A program made the position numbers and the translations under genes. Below are positions 8,430-15,972 of a DNA stretch of 64,000 bases, piece after piece. How positions within the stretch are numbered: the stretch's first letter is position 1; every line of letters starts with the position of its first letter. The notes under the pieces are model-generated. The model ran no database searches and was not told the DNA's origin. It saw nothing but the letters and a program-made list of their open reading frames with translations. The stretch is from Candidatus Mycobacterium wuenschmannii (GTDB taxonomy: Bacteria; Actinomycetota; Actinomycetes; Mycobacteriales; Mycobacteriaceae), in NCBI RefSeq assembly GCF_030252325.1, contig NZ_CP126981.1, positions 2,666,001-2,730,000 of the forward strand. Direction: 5' to 3'.

Positions 8430-9064
8430 GCGCCGACGAGAAGGCGTTGATGACCCTGGCCTACGAGGAGCGCGTCGACCTCGCCGACTTTCTCGCGACG
8501 CTGACCCCGCAGGAGTGGCAAGCGCCGAGCCTCTGCGCGAGATGGACCGTGAAAGACGTTGTCGCACATGTAGTCAGCTACGAGGAATTGTCGGCGTTTG
8601 GGCTGGCTAAGCGTTTCGCGAAAGGGCGGGTCGTGCGCGCCAACGAGGTGGGTGTACGCGAGTTCGCGCCGTTGTCCCCCTACGAGTTGGTGAACTTCTT
8701 GCGCGAGCATCTACATCCGCGGGGCCTGACGGCCGCGTTCGGCGGCATGATCGGTTTGGTCGATGGCACGGTCCATCATCAGGACATCCGGCGGGCGCTC
8801 GGCCGTTCGCGAGCCGTGCCCGCGGAGCGCCTGGAGCGGGTACTACCGCTGGTGCCGGGTAACCCCCGCCTTGGTGCCGGCCGTCGAATCAGGGGACTTC
8901 GCGTGGCGGCCAACGACATCGACTGGCAGCACGGCGACGGCCCGGAAGTCACCGGGCCGGCCGAGGCGTTGCTGATGGCGATGACGGGCCGGCCCGATGC
9001 GGTTGCCCAATTGTCCGGCGCCGGCGTCGCGACGCTTGCGGGACGCATCACTGTTCGCTCGTAG
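8426..9064 (+). CDS. Mycothiol-dependent maleylpyruvate isomerase-like (DinB-fold) protein, 212 aa
   Basis: The N-terminal MDMPI/DinB four-helix domain shows EERVDLADFLATLTPQEWQAPSLC and WTVKDVVAHVVSYEE, with the conserved His of the VVAHV helix, and then VDGTVHHQDIRRALG, which supplies further histidines. Family members (TIGR03083-like) use mycothiol as a cofactor for isomerisation or conjugation. I chose the GTG at 8426 because it overlaps the upstream TGA as GTGA. A longer frame to 8381 lies inside the SRPBCC gene. Operon context suggests detoxification or small-molecule modification controlled by the ArsR regulator, but the substrate is unknown. Confidence 0.8.
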   Translation: MSADEKALMTLAYEERVDLADFLATLTPQEWQAPSLCARWTVKDVVAHVVSYEELSAFGLAKRFAKGRVVRANEVGVREFAPLSPYELVNFLREHLHPRGLTAAFGGMIGLVDGTVHHQDIRRALGRSRAVPAERLERVLPLVPGNPRLGAGRRIRGLRVAANDIDWQHGDGPEVTGPAEALLMAMTGRPDAVAQLSGAGVATLAGRITVRS

Positions 9065-9069
9065 CGCTC

Positions 9070-9096
9070 GCGAATCGGCGTGAAACTGCGATTCGC
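9070..9096. terminator. Stem-loop between convergent genes
   Basis: GCGAATCG (9070-9077) and CGATTCGC (9089-9096) form a perfect 8-bp stem with an 11-nt loop, 5 bp after the MDMPI stop and between convergent transcription units. No T-run follows on either strand, so it would be an L-shaped, T-less terminator of the kind proposed for mycobacteria. Confidence 0.45.
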
Positions 9097-9180
9097 TCGG
9101 CCAGCGGCAAAGTGCTGAAGAAGCCCATGTCCATGTGAGATCGGCGGGTGCAGAGGAAAGAACGGCGGGTCTCGCGTCAC

Positions 9181-10281
9181 TCATCGCTTGATGCTTTCTG
9201 TCGTGTGGTCGCGGGGTGAGGTGCGAAATCGGTTGCGTAGGAACAGAGACACGTAGACCAGAGCGACGAGTACCGGAACTTCGATGAGTGGGCCGACAAC
9301 ACCCGCGAGTGCTTGGCCGGAGGTGGCCCCGTAAGTGGCGATGGCGACGGCGATGGCGAGTTCGAAGTTGTTGCCAGCAGCGGTAAATGCCAGCGTGGTC
9401 GTGCGTGGATATCCCAGGCCGAGAGTTGCGCCCAGGGCGTAGCCACCACCCCACATGATCGCGAAGTACGCCAGCAAGGGCAGGGCGATACGGGCAACGT
9501 CGAGTGGCCGGCTCATGATCTGGCCGCCTTGAAGGGCGAACAGGATGACGATGGTGAACAGCAGCCCGTAGAGCGCCCATGGGCCGATTTTGGGTAGCAG
9601 CGTGTTCTCGTACCAGCTTCGGCCCTTTGCTCTTTCGCCGAGCCGTCGTGACAGGTATCCGGCGATAAGTGGGATGCCCAGAAAGATCAGCACGGACTTG
9701 GCGATCTGCCACGGCGAGGTGCTGATGGTGGTCTGCGGCAAACCTATCCAGCGGGGGAGGACGGATAGATAGAACCAACCAAGTACGGCGAACATGACGA
9801 CTTGAAAGACCGAGTTCAGCACGACCAGGACCGCAGCGGCTTCGCGGTCGCCGCAGGCGAGGTCATTCCAGATGACGACCATGGCGATGCAGCGGGCCAG
9901 GCCGACGATGATGAGGCCGGTGCGGTACTCAGGCAGGTCGGGCAGTAAGAGCCATGCCAGGGTGAACATCAGGGCGGGGCCGAGTATCCAGTTCAGCAGT
10001 AGGGAACTCAGCAGCAGTCGGCGGTCGCCGGTGACGGTGTCGAGGCGGTCGTAGCGGACTTTGGCCAAGACCGGGTACATCATGACCAGCAGCCCCAGCG
10101 CGATCGGCAGTGAAATTCCGTCCACCTGAACGTGATTGATGTCGGTATTCAGTCCCGGAACGAATCGGCCCAGGAGTAGTCCGGCGACCATGGCCGATCC
10201 GATCCAGACTGGTAGGAAGCGGTCGAGCGGTGAAAGCTGTTGTACGACACCGGAGTCTTCATGCTGCGCCGTCTGCGTCAC
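9181..10281 (-). CDS. arsB: Arsenite efflux permease, ACR3 family, 366 aa
   Basis: A polytopic membrane protein with about ten hydrophobic segments (for example around residues 24-45, 58-75, 92-113 and 122-140, then further pairs to the C-terminus). ACR3 signatures are visible: Cys131 in the segment GLARCIAMVVIWNDLA and the Glu in NNFELAIAVAIATYG, both functionally important in characterised ACR3 pumps. It exports As(III) using the proton gradient. The GTG at 10281 is chosen because AGGAGG lies 7 nt upstream and it overlaps the stop of arsI as GTGA. A longer in-frame extension is Arg-rich and lies in the arsI gene. Confidence 0.9.
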   Translation of the reverse strand: MTQTAQHEDSGVVQQLSPLDRFLPVWIGSAMVAGLLLGRFVPGLNTDINHVQVDGISLPIALGLLVMMYPVLAKVRYDRLDTVTGDRRLLLSSLLLNWILGPALMFTLAWLLLPDLPEYRTGLIIVGLARCIAMVVIWNDLACGDREAAAVLVVLNSVFQVVMFAVLGWFYLSVLPRWIGLPQTTISTSPWQIAKSVLIFLGIPLIAGYLSRRLGERAKGRSWYENTLLPKIGPWALYGLLFTIVILFALQGGQIMSRPLDVARIALPLLAYFAIMWGGGYALGATLGLGYPRTTTLAFTAAGNNFELAIAVAIATYGATSGQALAGVVGPLIEVPVLVALVYVSLFLRNRFRTSPRDHTTESIKR

Positions 10282-10724
10282 TGTGTGCCTCCTGCTTCGC
10301 CGGTTCCGCGGCAGCGGCAGCCGTCGGCGTCGGCGGTAGGGGGTTCGGTGCCGAAGGTGTCGGCGTCGGCCAGCACCGTGTAGACCTCCCATCGTTCCCC
10401 TGCGGGGCCGGTGACCCACACCTTGTCCTGGGTGGCGAAGCAGCAGGTGGTGCCGATCTCTTCGTCGGTGAACATGCCCTCTCCGGATAGGCGGGCGATC
10501 TCCCGGTGGACGGTGTCGCTGGACTCGACCTCGATGCCCAAGTGGTTGAGACTGCCGCCGCGGCCGGGGTTTTCGATGAGTACCAACTTGAGGGGCGGTT
10601 CGGTGACGGCGAAGTTGGCGTAGCCGGGTTTCACTTTGGCCGGTGTCGTGTTGAACAGCTTGGAGTAGAACGTGATTGCTTCGTCAAGGTCGTCGACGTT
10701 GAGCGCGAGTTGAGCTCGGAACAC
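10278..10724 (-). CDS. arsI: ArsI/CadI-type VOC-fold C-As lyase, 148 aa
   Basis: A vicinal-oxygen-chelate protein very close to mycobacterial CadI (Rv2641) and to ArsI C-As lyases, which demethylate trivalent organoarsenicals using Fe(II) and O2. The expected ligands are visible: Gln5, His61 (in SLNHLGIEV) and Glu113 as the metal triad, and the vicinal pair Cys94-Cys95 (GTTCCFATQDKVWV), which binds As(III). The C-terminal tail has two more cysteines (CRCRG). The GTG at 10724 has GGAGG upstream. It is the first gene of the arsI-acr3 operon, divergent from arsR. Confidence 0.88.
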   Translation of the reverse strand: MFRAQLALNVDDLDEAITFYSKLFNTTPAKVKPGYANFAVTEPPLKLVLIENPGRGGSLNHLGIEVESSDTVHREIARLSGEGMFTDEEIGTTCCFATQDKVWVTGPAGERWEVYTVLADADTFGTEPPTADADGCRCRGTGEAGGTQ

Positions 10725-10821
10725 CTGTCCTCCGTACCTCTACGGCATATGTCGAACTACTTACCGCGCCGATCCTGCCACCTCTTCGATATTTGTCAAT
10801 AAGGTGTGGCACGATGGGTGG
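10725..10821. promoter_or_regulatory. Divergent ars promoter region
   Basis: This 97-bp AT-richer gap separates arsI (-) and arsR (+) and must hold both promoters and the ArsR operator. TAAGGT at 10800-10805 is a plausible -10 for arsR. A loose inverted pair, ATATGTCGAA (10748-10757) and TTCGATATTT (10786-10795), is the only symmetry I see, and it is imperfect. The exact operator is not assignable by eye. Confidence 0.35.
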
Positions 10822-11181
10822 GTGCCCAAGACACTGCCCGAAGTCGACGTCACCGCCCCGGTGTGCTGCTCACCGGTGGCAGCTGGTCCCGTCGATGATG
10901 ACGCAGCGTTGGAAATCGCGTTGCGCCTCAAGGCTTTAGCTGATCCGGTCCGCGTCAAGCTGATGTCGCTCCTGTTCGGCAGCAGCGCGGGCGAGGAGTG
11001 CAGTTGCGACCTCGCGAGGGCGGTCGAGCTCAGCGAATCAACGGTCAGCCATCACCTGTCGCAGTTGCGCCGTGCGGGGTTTGTCGTGTCAGAACGGCGC
11101 GGTATGAACGTCTATCACCGCGCCCATAGTGAATCGCTGGTCGCGCTGTGTTCGGTGCTTGATCCGAATTGCTGCCGCTGA
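10822..11181 (+). CDS. arsR: ArsR-family arsenic-responsive repressor, 119 aa
   Basis: The winged HTH is centred on ALADPVRVKLMSLL and SESTVSHHLSQLRRAGFVV. Arsenic-type cysteines are plentiful: Cys15-Cys16 near the N-terminus, the CSC motif in GEECSCDLARA at the start of the HTH (compare the ELCVCDL motif of classical ArsR), and a terminal CC. The resemblance is to mycobacterial Rv2642-like regulators. It represses the divergent arsI-acr3 operon and itself, and would be released by As(III). The GTG at 10822 is preferred; a GTG at 10804 is an alternative. Neither has a clear ribosome binding site. Confidence 0.88.
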   Translation: MPKTLPEVDVTAPVCCSPVAAGPVDDDAALEIALRLKALADPVRVKLMSLLFGSSAGEECSCDLARAVELSESTVSHHLSQLRRAGFVVSERRGMNVYHRAHSESLVALCSVLDPNCCR

Positions 11182-11268
11182 CGTATCCGTCTGCAACATC
11201 GTCGGGCTGCGGATACCGCTGATCTCAGCCATCACCCAAAGTGACGGCCCTGACCTGCTCAAACTCTG

Positions 11269-11341
11269 TGGAGCTAAGGGGAATCGAACCCCTGACCTTC
11301 TCGATGCGAACGAGACGCGCTACCAACTGCGCTATAGCCCC
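11269..11341 (-). tRNA. tRNA-Ala (anticodon CGC)
   Basis: Read on the minus strand, the cloverleaf begins GGGGCTA and ends TAGCTCCA. This gives a 7-bp acceptor stem with the G3-U70 wobble that is the identity element of alanine tRNAs. The anticodon arm is TCTCG-TTCGCAT-CGAGA, so the anticodon is CGC (codon GCG). The T-arm contains GGTTCGATTCC. CCA is not encoded. The gene separates the arsenic cassette, on its 3' side, from the sepX-galU block. Confidence 0.95.
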
Positions 11342-11388
11342 TGACCGGTAGATCAGGCTACCAGCCGCGGTGGGCGTCGCCGAACCAG

Positions 11389-12357
11389 CTACTGCCCGAC
11401 CGCCCGGGGCAGGTCGCGGTCCCAGGTGTACTCCCGCGCGTACGGCGCGTAGTCGAGGTGTTCGAAGATCGGGTCTTCGTCGTCGATCTCCAGGACGACC
11501 GATCCGGGCCGACGCAGCCGCGACGGGACCACGTCGTACTCGCGGTCGTAGGTGTTCTCCACGCCGAGTTGCGAGCGGGCCATCCGCTGCGTCCGGCGCC
11601 GGCGCACCTGCTCCTCGATGCGGGTCTGCTTGCGCAAGTAACCCAGGTACACCACGGTCGCCGTGGCGATCACGCCGAAGAAGCCCCACGCGGCCGTGGT
11701 CAACAGGAAGGCCGTCGTCGCCGAGGCCACCAGCGTCGCGGCCATCAGCAGCAGCACCCGCTTGCGGGCCGCGTATTTACGGGCGCTGACGGCGGCGGCC
11801 TTGTCGACGTCGAAGCGGTGCCGCCGGTCGAAGGATGGGGACGCGACCATCGGGGTGTCGTCGGCGATCGGGATGCCGGAGGTGTCGTCGATGTACTCGT
11901 AGGTGTTCTCGTCGTCGAAGGCCTCGCCCTCGTCGTCGTACTCGACGGCGAGGTTCACATCGGTGTCGGCGTCGTCGCCAGGTTGGTCGTCGGCGTTCGC
12001 GACCGGGAGCGCCGCCGAGTCGGGGTCGGCCTCCTCGACCGGAAGCGGGGCGGCGACGGTGGCCATGACGCGCGACGGCGGAGAGTCGTCGGCCTCATCC
12101 TCGTCGTCGTCCAGGTCGTCGTCGTATTCGGCCTCGTCCGGTGCGGGCTGCCAGTCGGGGTCGCTGCGGTGTCCGGCGGCCGGCTTGCCGCGCCGGATGA
12201 GCCGGGCAGCGGTGCTGTTGTTGAGCACGCGGGTCGCCAGCGCGACATCGCTGGTGCGTCGCACCGCGTCGCGCTTGCTGACCAGCATGGGGACCAGCAC
12301 GAAGAGCCAGAGCACTACGAGTGAGATCCACAGCAACGATTGCGGGATGCTTGGCAT
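11389..12357 (-). CDS. sepX: Septum-site membrane protein SepX/GlpR (Rv0996-like), 322 aa
   Basis: An N-terminal membrane helix (about residues 7-25, SLLWISLVVLWLFVLVPMLV) is followed by a long acidic, disordered linker rich in Asp/Glu (about 70-175). A hydrophobic hairpin comes next (about 198-240, VLLLMAATLVASATTAFLL and onward), and then a basic and conserved C-terminal tail. This is the GlpR/SepX family. In Corynebacterium the homologue is the membrane receptor of Glp, a MoeA-like FtsZ-binding protein; in Streptomyces SepX stabilises Z-rings. A moeA/glp gene lies two genes upstream, which fits. The ATG at 12357 has GAAAGGAG upstream. A 120-bp gap with a phased repeat suggests its own promoter. 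Confidence 0.8.
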   Translation of the reverse strand: MPSIPQSLLWISLVVLWLFVLVPMLVSKRDAVRRTSDVALATRVLNNSTAARLIRRGKPAAGHRSDPDWQPAPDEAEYDDDLDDDEDEADDSPPSRVMATVAAPLPVEEADPDSAALPVANADDQPGDDADTDVNLAVEYDDEGEAFDDENTYEYIDDTSGIPIADDTPMVASPSFDRRHRFDVDKAAAVSARKYAARKRVLLLMAATLVASATTAFLLTTAAWGFFGVIATATVVYLGYLRKQTRIEEQVRRRRTQRMARSQLGVENTYDREYDVVPSRLRRPGSVVLEIDDEDPIFEHLDYAPYAREYTWDRDLPRAVGQ

Positions 12358-12419
12358 GCGACCCGCTCCTTTCCCCGCCTGGCGCGATCAGTTGACGACG
12401 CCTCTGCAAAGCATCATTA

Positions 12420-12442
12420 GTCACAAAAGTCACGTTTGTAAC
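12420..12442. promoter_or_regulatory. Three GTNAC repeats in 9-bp phase, MtrA-like box upstream of sepX
   Basis: GTCAC (12420-12424), GTCAC (12429-12433) and GTAAC (12438-12442) are spaced exactly 9 bp apart. This is the arrangement described for MtrA response-regulator sites (9-bp direct repeats beginning GTCAC or GTAAC). The site is 63-85 bp upstream of the sepX start on the minus strand. MtrA controls division and cell-wall genes in actinobacteria, so the target makes sense; binding is inferred. Confidence 0.5.
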
Positions 12443-12477
12443 ACGACACGCCGCGAGTTATTGACGGACTAAATCAG

Positions 12478-13131
12478 TCAGGCCCAGCGGGCATGACCCT
12501 CGCGCACCAGGGCCGACACCACCGACCCGTAGACCTCTTCGATCGTGAGGCCGACCAGCAGGTGGTCGCGCCAGTCGCCGTCGACGTGGAGGTAGCGCTT
12601 GAGCAGTCCCTCGTCGCGGAACCCGACCTTTGCCAACACCGCCCTGCTGGCCGCATTCTCCGGCCGGACGGTGGCCTCGACCCGGTGTAGCCGGACCGGG
12701 CCGAAACAGTGATCGAGGCCCAGCGCCAGGGCACCGGTCGCGACGCCGCGGCCGGTCATCGAACTGCATACCCAGTAGCCGATCCACGCCGACCGCAGCG
12801 CGCCGTGGGTGACGTTGCCGATCGTCAGCTGCCCGGCGAACTGGCCGTCGACCTCGATCACATACGGCAGCATGCGACCCTTGCGGGCCTCGGACCTGAG
12901 GCTCGCGCACACCGTCGGCCACGCCGACATCGAGTGTCGCGCAATCCAATCTGACTCGGTGCCGGGCTCGTACGGCTCCAGCTGGGTACGGTCGGCCAGC
13001 CTGGCCCGGCTCCACTGCCCGGCATCGCGGAGCCGCACCGGACGCAGCCGGACCACCCCGGCGTCCACCCGCAGCGGGCCCACCGAGCCCGGCCAGCCGG
13101 GGTGCTGGGAATCACTACCCCAGATATTCAC
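12478..13131 (-). CDS. rimJ: RimJ/RimL-type GNAT N-acetyltransferase, 217 aa
   Basis: A GNAT fold of the RimJ/RimL subgroup: an N-terminal LRVDAGVVRLRPVRLRDAGQWSRARLA, then the acetyl-CoA binding segment SSMTGRGVATGALALGLDHCF, and the C-terminal HRVEATVRPENAASRAVLAKVGFRDEG. Family members acetylate the alpha-amino group of ribosomal proteins or other substrates; the true target here is unknown. It is the Rv0995 counterpart and lies between moeA (12 nt upstream) and sepX, so it belongs to the galU-moeA-rimJ unit. The start codon at 13131 is close to the moeA stop. Confidence 0.85.
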   Translation of the reverse strand: MNIWGSDSQHPGWPGSVGPLRVDAGVVRLRPVRLRDAGQWSRARLADRTQLEPYEPGTESDWIARHSMSAWPTVCASLRSEARKGRMLPYVIEVDGQFAGQLTIGNVTHGALRSAWIGYWVCSSMTGRGVATGALALGLDHCFGPVRLHRVEATVRPENAASRAVLAKVGFRDEGLLKRYLHVDGDWRDHLLVGLTIEEVYGSVVSALVREGHARWA

Positions 13132-13143
13132 GAGCCGGTTCGC

Positions 13144-14427
13144 TCAGCCACGCTGCGCCAGGAACGCGACTTCGACGATCTCGCCGGTGCGGATCTGCTC
13201 AGCCTCACGGGGAACCACGACCAGACAGTTTGCCTCCGCCAGCGTCGCCAGCAAATGCGACGAGGCGCCCGGCGCCCCGCCGAGCGCCTGCACGAGGTAT
13301 TCGCCGGTGTCCTGGTCGCGCATCAGCTGGCCGCGCAGGAAGCCCTTGCGGCCGGCCACCGAGGTGATCGGCGACAGCGTGCGAGCCTGCACCGCCCGGC
13401 GCATCGGCTGCCGCTTGCCCAGCGACAACCGGATCAGCGGCCGGACCATCACCTCGAACACCACCAGCGCGCTGACCGGGTTGGCTGGCAACAGGAACGT
13501 CGGCACCCCGTCGCGGCCCAGCTGGCCGAAACCCTGCACCGAACCGGGATGCATCGCGACCCGGGTGACCTCCATCTCGCCGAGCTTGGCGAGCACCGAC
13601 CGCACCGACTCGGCCGCCGCGCCGCCGACCGCGCCGGCGATCACCACGATCTCGGCCCGATTCACTTGCCCCTCAACGACTTCCCCGAGATCGCGGGCGT
13701 CGTTGCCGACGATGCCGACACGATTGACCTCGGCGCCGGCATCGCGCGCCGCTGCGGCCAGCGCGTAGGAATTGACGTCGTACACCTGGCCGTTGCCCGG
13801 CGTGCGGGAGATGTCGACCAGCTCGCCGCCGACCGCCAGGATCGACACCCGCGGGCGCGGATGCACGAGCACCCGTTCGCGTCCCACCGCGGCCAGCAGC
13901 CCGACCTGGGCCGCGCCGATGATCGTTCCGGACCGCACGGCCACGTCGCCGGGTTGCACGTCGTCACCGGTCCGTCGGACGTAGGCGCCCGACCGCACAC
14001 CGCGCAGCACCCTGACCCGAGCCTGCCCGCCGTCGGTCCAGCGCAGCGGCAGCACCGCGTCGGCCAGTGTCGGCAGCGGCGCCCCAGTCTGAACGCGCGC
14101 CGCCTGGCCGGGTTGCAGTCGGCTGGGCGTCCGAGCGCCGGCCTGGACACTGCCCATCACCGGCAGCGTCACGCCCCCCTGAGTCGGCACCTCCGCCTCG
14201 TCGCCGTCGTGCTCATCAGTCGGGTCTGGCTCCCCCACCCCGAGCACGTCGACGCTGCGCACGGCGTAGCCGTCGATGGCGGCCTGGTCGAAGCCGGGCA
14301 GCGGGCGTTCGGTGACGACCTCTTCGGCGCACAGCAGGCCCTGGGCTTCGGCGATCGCGACCCGCACCGGCCGCGGCGCCACCGCGGCGGCCGTCACCCG
14401 GGCTTGTTGCTCTTCTACCGAACGCAC
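13144..14427 (-). CDS. moeA: MoeA-family molybdotransferase / gephyrin-like Glp, 427 aa
   Basis: Full-length MoeA architecture: an N-terminal domain with LPGFDQAAIDGYAV near 43-56, a central domain with VQTGAPLPTLADAVLPL near 112-128, the MoCF-binding domain (about 190-330, RVSILAVGGELV onwards), and a C-terminal beta domain. One site is degenerate: the usual GGxSxG(E/D)-D signature reads IAGAVGGAAAES, lacking the catalytic-type Ser/Asp pattern. That fits the repurposed gephyrin-like Glp proteins that bind FtsZ with GlpR in Corynebacterium rather than inserting molybdenum. It is the Rv0994 (moeA1) counterpart, in operon with rimJ and sepX. The enzymatic role is uncertain. Confidence 0.85.
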   Translation of the reverse strand: MRSVEEQQARVTAAAVAPRPVRVAIAEAQGLLCAEEVVTERPLPGFDQAAIDGYAVRSVDVLGVGEPDPTDEHDGDEAEVPTQGGVTLPVMGSVQAGARTPSRLQPGQAARVQTGAPLPTLADAVLPLRWTDGGQARVRVLRGVRSGAYVRRTGDDVQPGDVAVRSGTIIGAAQVGLLAAVGRERVLVHPRPRVSILAVGGELVDISRTPGNGQVYDVNSYALAAAARDAGAEVNRVGIVGNDARDLGEVVEGQVNRAEIVVIAGAVGGAAAESVRSVLAKLGEMEVTRVAMHPGSVQGFGQLGRDGVPTFLLPANPVSALVVFEVMVRPLIRLSLGKRQPMRRAVQARTLSPITSVAGRKGFLRGQLMRDQDTGEYLVQALGGAPGASSHLLATLAEANCLVVVPREAEQIRTGEIVEVAFLAQRG

Positions 14428-14451
14428 AGCGCCTCTTCCGTTGGTCGGCGC

Positions 14452-15360
14452 CTAGTCCCCGGCCAGACCCAATCGAGTCACCAGCCAACGCCGTAGATCT
14501 GGCCCGTAGTCGTCACGGTCCAAGGCAAAGTCAACCGCAGCCTTGAGGTAGCCGCCGGGATTTCCCAAGTCGTGTCGGGAGCCGCGGTGCACGACGACAT
14601 GCACGGGGTGGCCCTCGGCGATCAGCAGGTCGATGGCGTCGGTCAGCTGCATCTCGCCGCCGACGCCGCGCTGAATGCGTTGCAGCGCTTCGAAAATGGC
14701 GCGATCCAGCACGTAGCGACCGGCCGCGGCGTAGAGCGAGGGCGCGTCCTCGGTCCGCGGCTTCTCCACCATGCCCTTGACCTTGAGCACGTCCTTGCCG
14801 GCCCCGGCCACCGGCTCGACGTCGAACACGCCGTAGGCACTGATTTCCTCGGGCGACACCTCGATCGCGCACAGCACCGAACCGCCGTAGTCGGCGCGCA
14901 CCTTCGACATGGTCTCCAGCACGCCGGTCGGCAGCACCAGATCGTCGGGCAGCAGGATCGCGACCGCGTCCTCGTCCTCCCACAGCACCGGCTCCACGCA
15001 GCTGATGGCGTGGCCCAGGCCCAGTGGCTCGGTCTGCACGACCGATTCGACCTTGATCAGGCCGGGCGCGCGGCGCACCTTGGCCAGCATGGCCTTCTTG
15101 CCGCGGGCCTCCAGGGTGCTCTCCAGCACGAGGTCTTCGACGAAATGCGCGACGACGCCGTCCTTGCCCTCGGAGGTGATGATCACCAGCCGCTCGGCGC
15201 CGGCCCCGGCCGCCTCGGCCGCCACCAGCTCGATGCCGGGGGTGTCGACGACCGGCAACAGCTCCTTGGGCACGGTTTTGGTGGCGGGCAGGAACCGGGT
15301 GCCCAAACCGGCCGCGGGCACGATCGCGGTGCGCGGAACCGAATTGGGTGAGGTTGCCAT
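14452..15360 (-). CDS. galU: UTP-glucose-1-phosphate uridylyltransferase, 302 aa
   Basis: Makes UDP-glucose from UTP and glucose-1-phosphate for trehalose, capsular glucan and cell-wall glycan synthesis. The nucleotidyltransferase signature VPAAGLGTRFLPATKTVPKE is near the N-terminus, with TSEGKDGV, LPDDLVLP and HDLGNPGGYLKAAVDFAL downstream, as in all GalU enzymes. The ATG at 15360 is chosen because TATGGT lies 7 nt upstream (plus-strand 15368-15373), giving a leaderless transcript. An ATG at 15372 is in frame but would lie inside that -10. It starts the galU-moeA-rimJ operon and diverges from the 5-FTHF cyclo-ligase gene, only 24 bp away. Confidence 0.93.
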   Translation of the reverse strand: MATSPNSVPRTAIVPAAGLGTRFLPATKTVPKELLPVVDTPGIELVAAEAAGAGAERLVIITSEGKDGVVAHFVEDLVLESTLEARGKKAMLAKVRRAPGLIKVESVVQTEPLGLGHAISCVEPVLWEDEDAVAILLPDDLVLPTGVLETMSKVRADYGGSVLCAIEVSPEEISAYGVFDVEPVAGAGKDVLKVKGMVEKPRTEDAPSLYAAAGRYVLDRAIFEALQRIQRGVGGEMQLTDAIDLLIAEGHPVHVVVHRGSRHDLGNPGGYLKAAVDFALDRDDYGPDLRRWLVTRLGLAGD

Positions 15361-15384
15361 CGTTGAAACCATATCGTTGACCAC

Positions 15385-15972
15385 GTGGCGACCGAGGGCA
15401 AGGCCGCGTTGCGGGAACGGCTGCTCGCAGCCCGTCGAGCGGTGCCCGACGACGACCGGGCGCGGCAGGCCACCGCGTTGCTCGATCACGTTGCCGGACT
15501 GGACATTCGCGGCGGTACGGTCTGTGCCTACGTGCCCGTCGGCGCGGAACCGGGGTCGATGGCAATGCTCGACGCGCTGCTGGGCCGCGCCGACCGGGTG
15601 CTGCTGCCGGTCGCCCGCACCACCGCCGCCGACGACTCCGTGGCGTTGCAGTGGGGTGAGTACCGACCCGGGGAGCTGGTGACGGCAAGGTTCGGGCTGC
15701 TCGAGCCACCCGGGCCGCATCTGCCGGCGTCGACGATCGCCGATGCGGCGGTCGTGGTGTTGCCGGCGTTGGCCGTCGACCATTCGGGCGCTCGACTGGG
15801 CCGTGGCCGCGGCTTCTACGACCGAACGCTGGCGTTACGAGATCCGTCGTCCCGGCTGATAGCGGTAATCCGTGACGAGGAACTGCTCGACGAGGTGCCG
15901 CACGAGCCACACGACGTGCCGGTGACCCACGCGCTGACGCCCGGGTTGGGTCTGGTCGGGCTTCCGAGCTGA
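15385..15972 (+). CDS. 5-formyltetrahydrofolate cyclo-ligase, 195 aa
   Basis: Converts 5-formyl-THF to 5,10-methenyl-THF with ATP. The family pattern is visible: KAALRERLLAARRAVPDDDRA at the N-terminus, the central YVPVGAEPGS, and the C-terminal glycine-rich ATP/substrate loop LGRGRGFYDRTLA followed by AVIRDEELLDEVPHEPHDVPV. It is the Rv0992c counterpart. The GTG at 15385 follows TATCGT (15372-15377) by 7 nt and has no ribosome binding site, so a leaderless mRNA is expected. Its -10 overlaps that of the divergent galU gene. Confidence 0.9.
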   Translation: MATEGKAALRERLLAARRAVPDDDRARQATALLDHVAGLDIRGGTVCAYVPVGAEPGSMAMLDALLGRADRVLLPVARTTAADDSVALQWGEYRPGELVTARFGLLEPPGPHLPASTIADAAVVVLPALAVDHSGARLGRGRGFYDRTLALRDPSSRLIAVIRDEELLDEVPHEPHDVPVTHALTPGLGLVGLPS

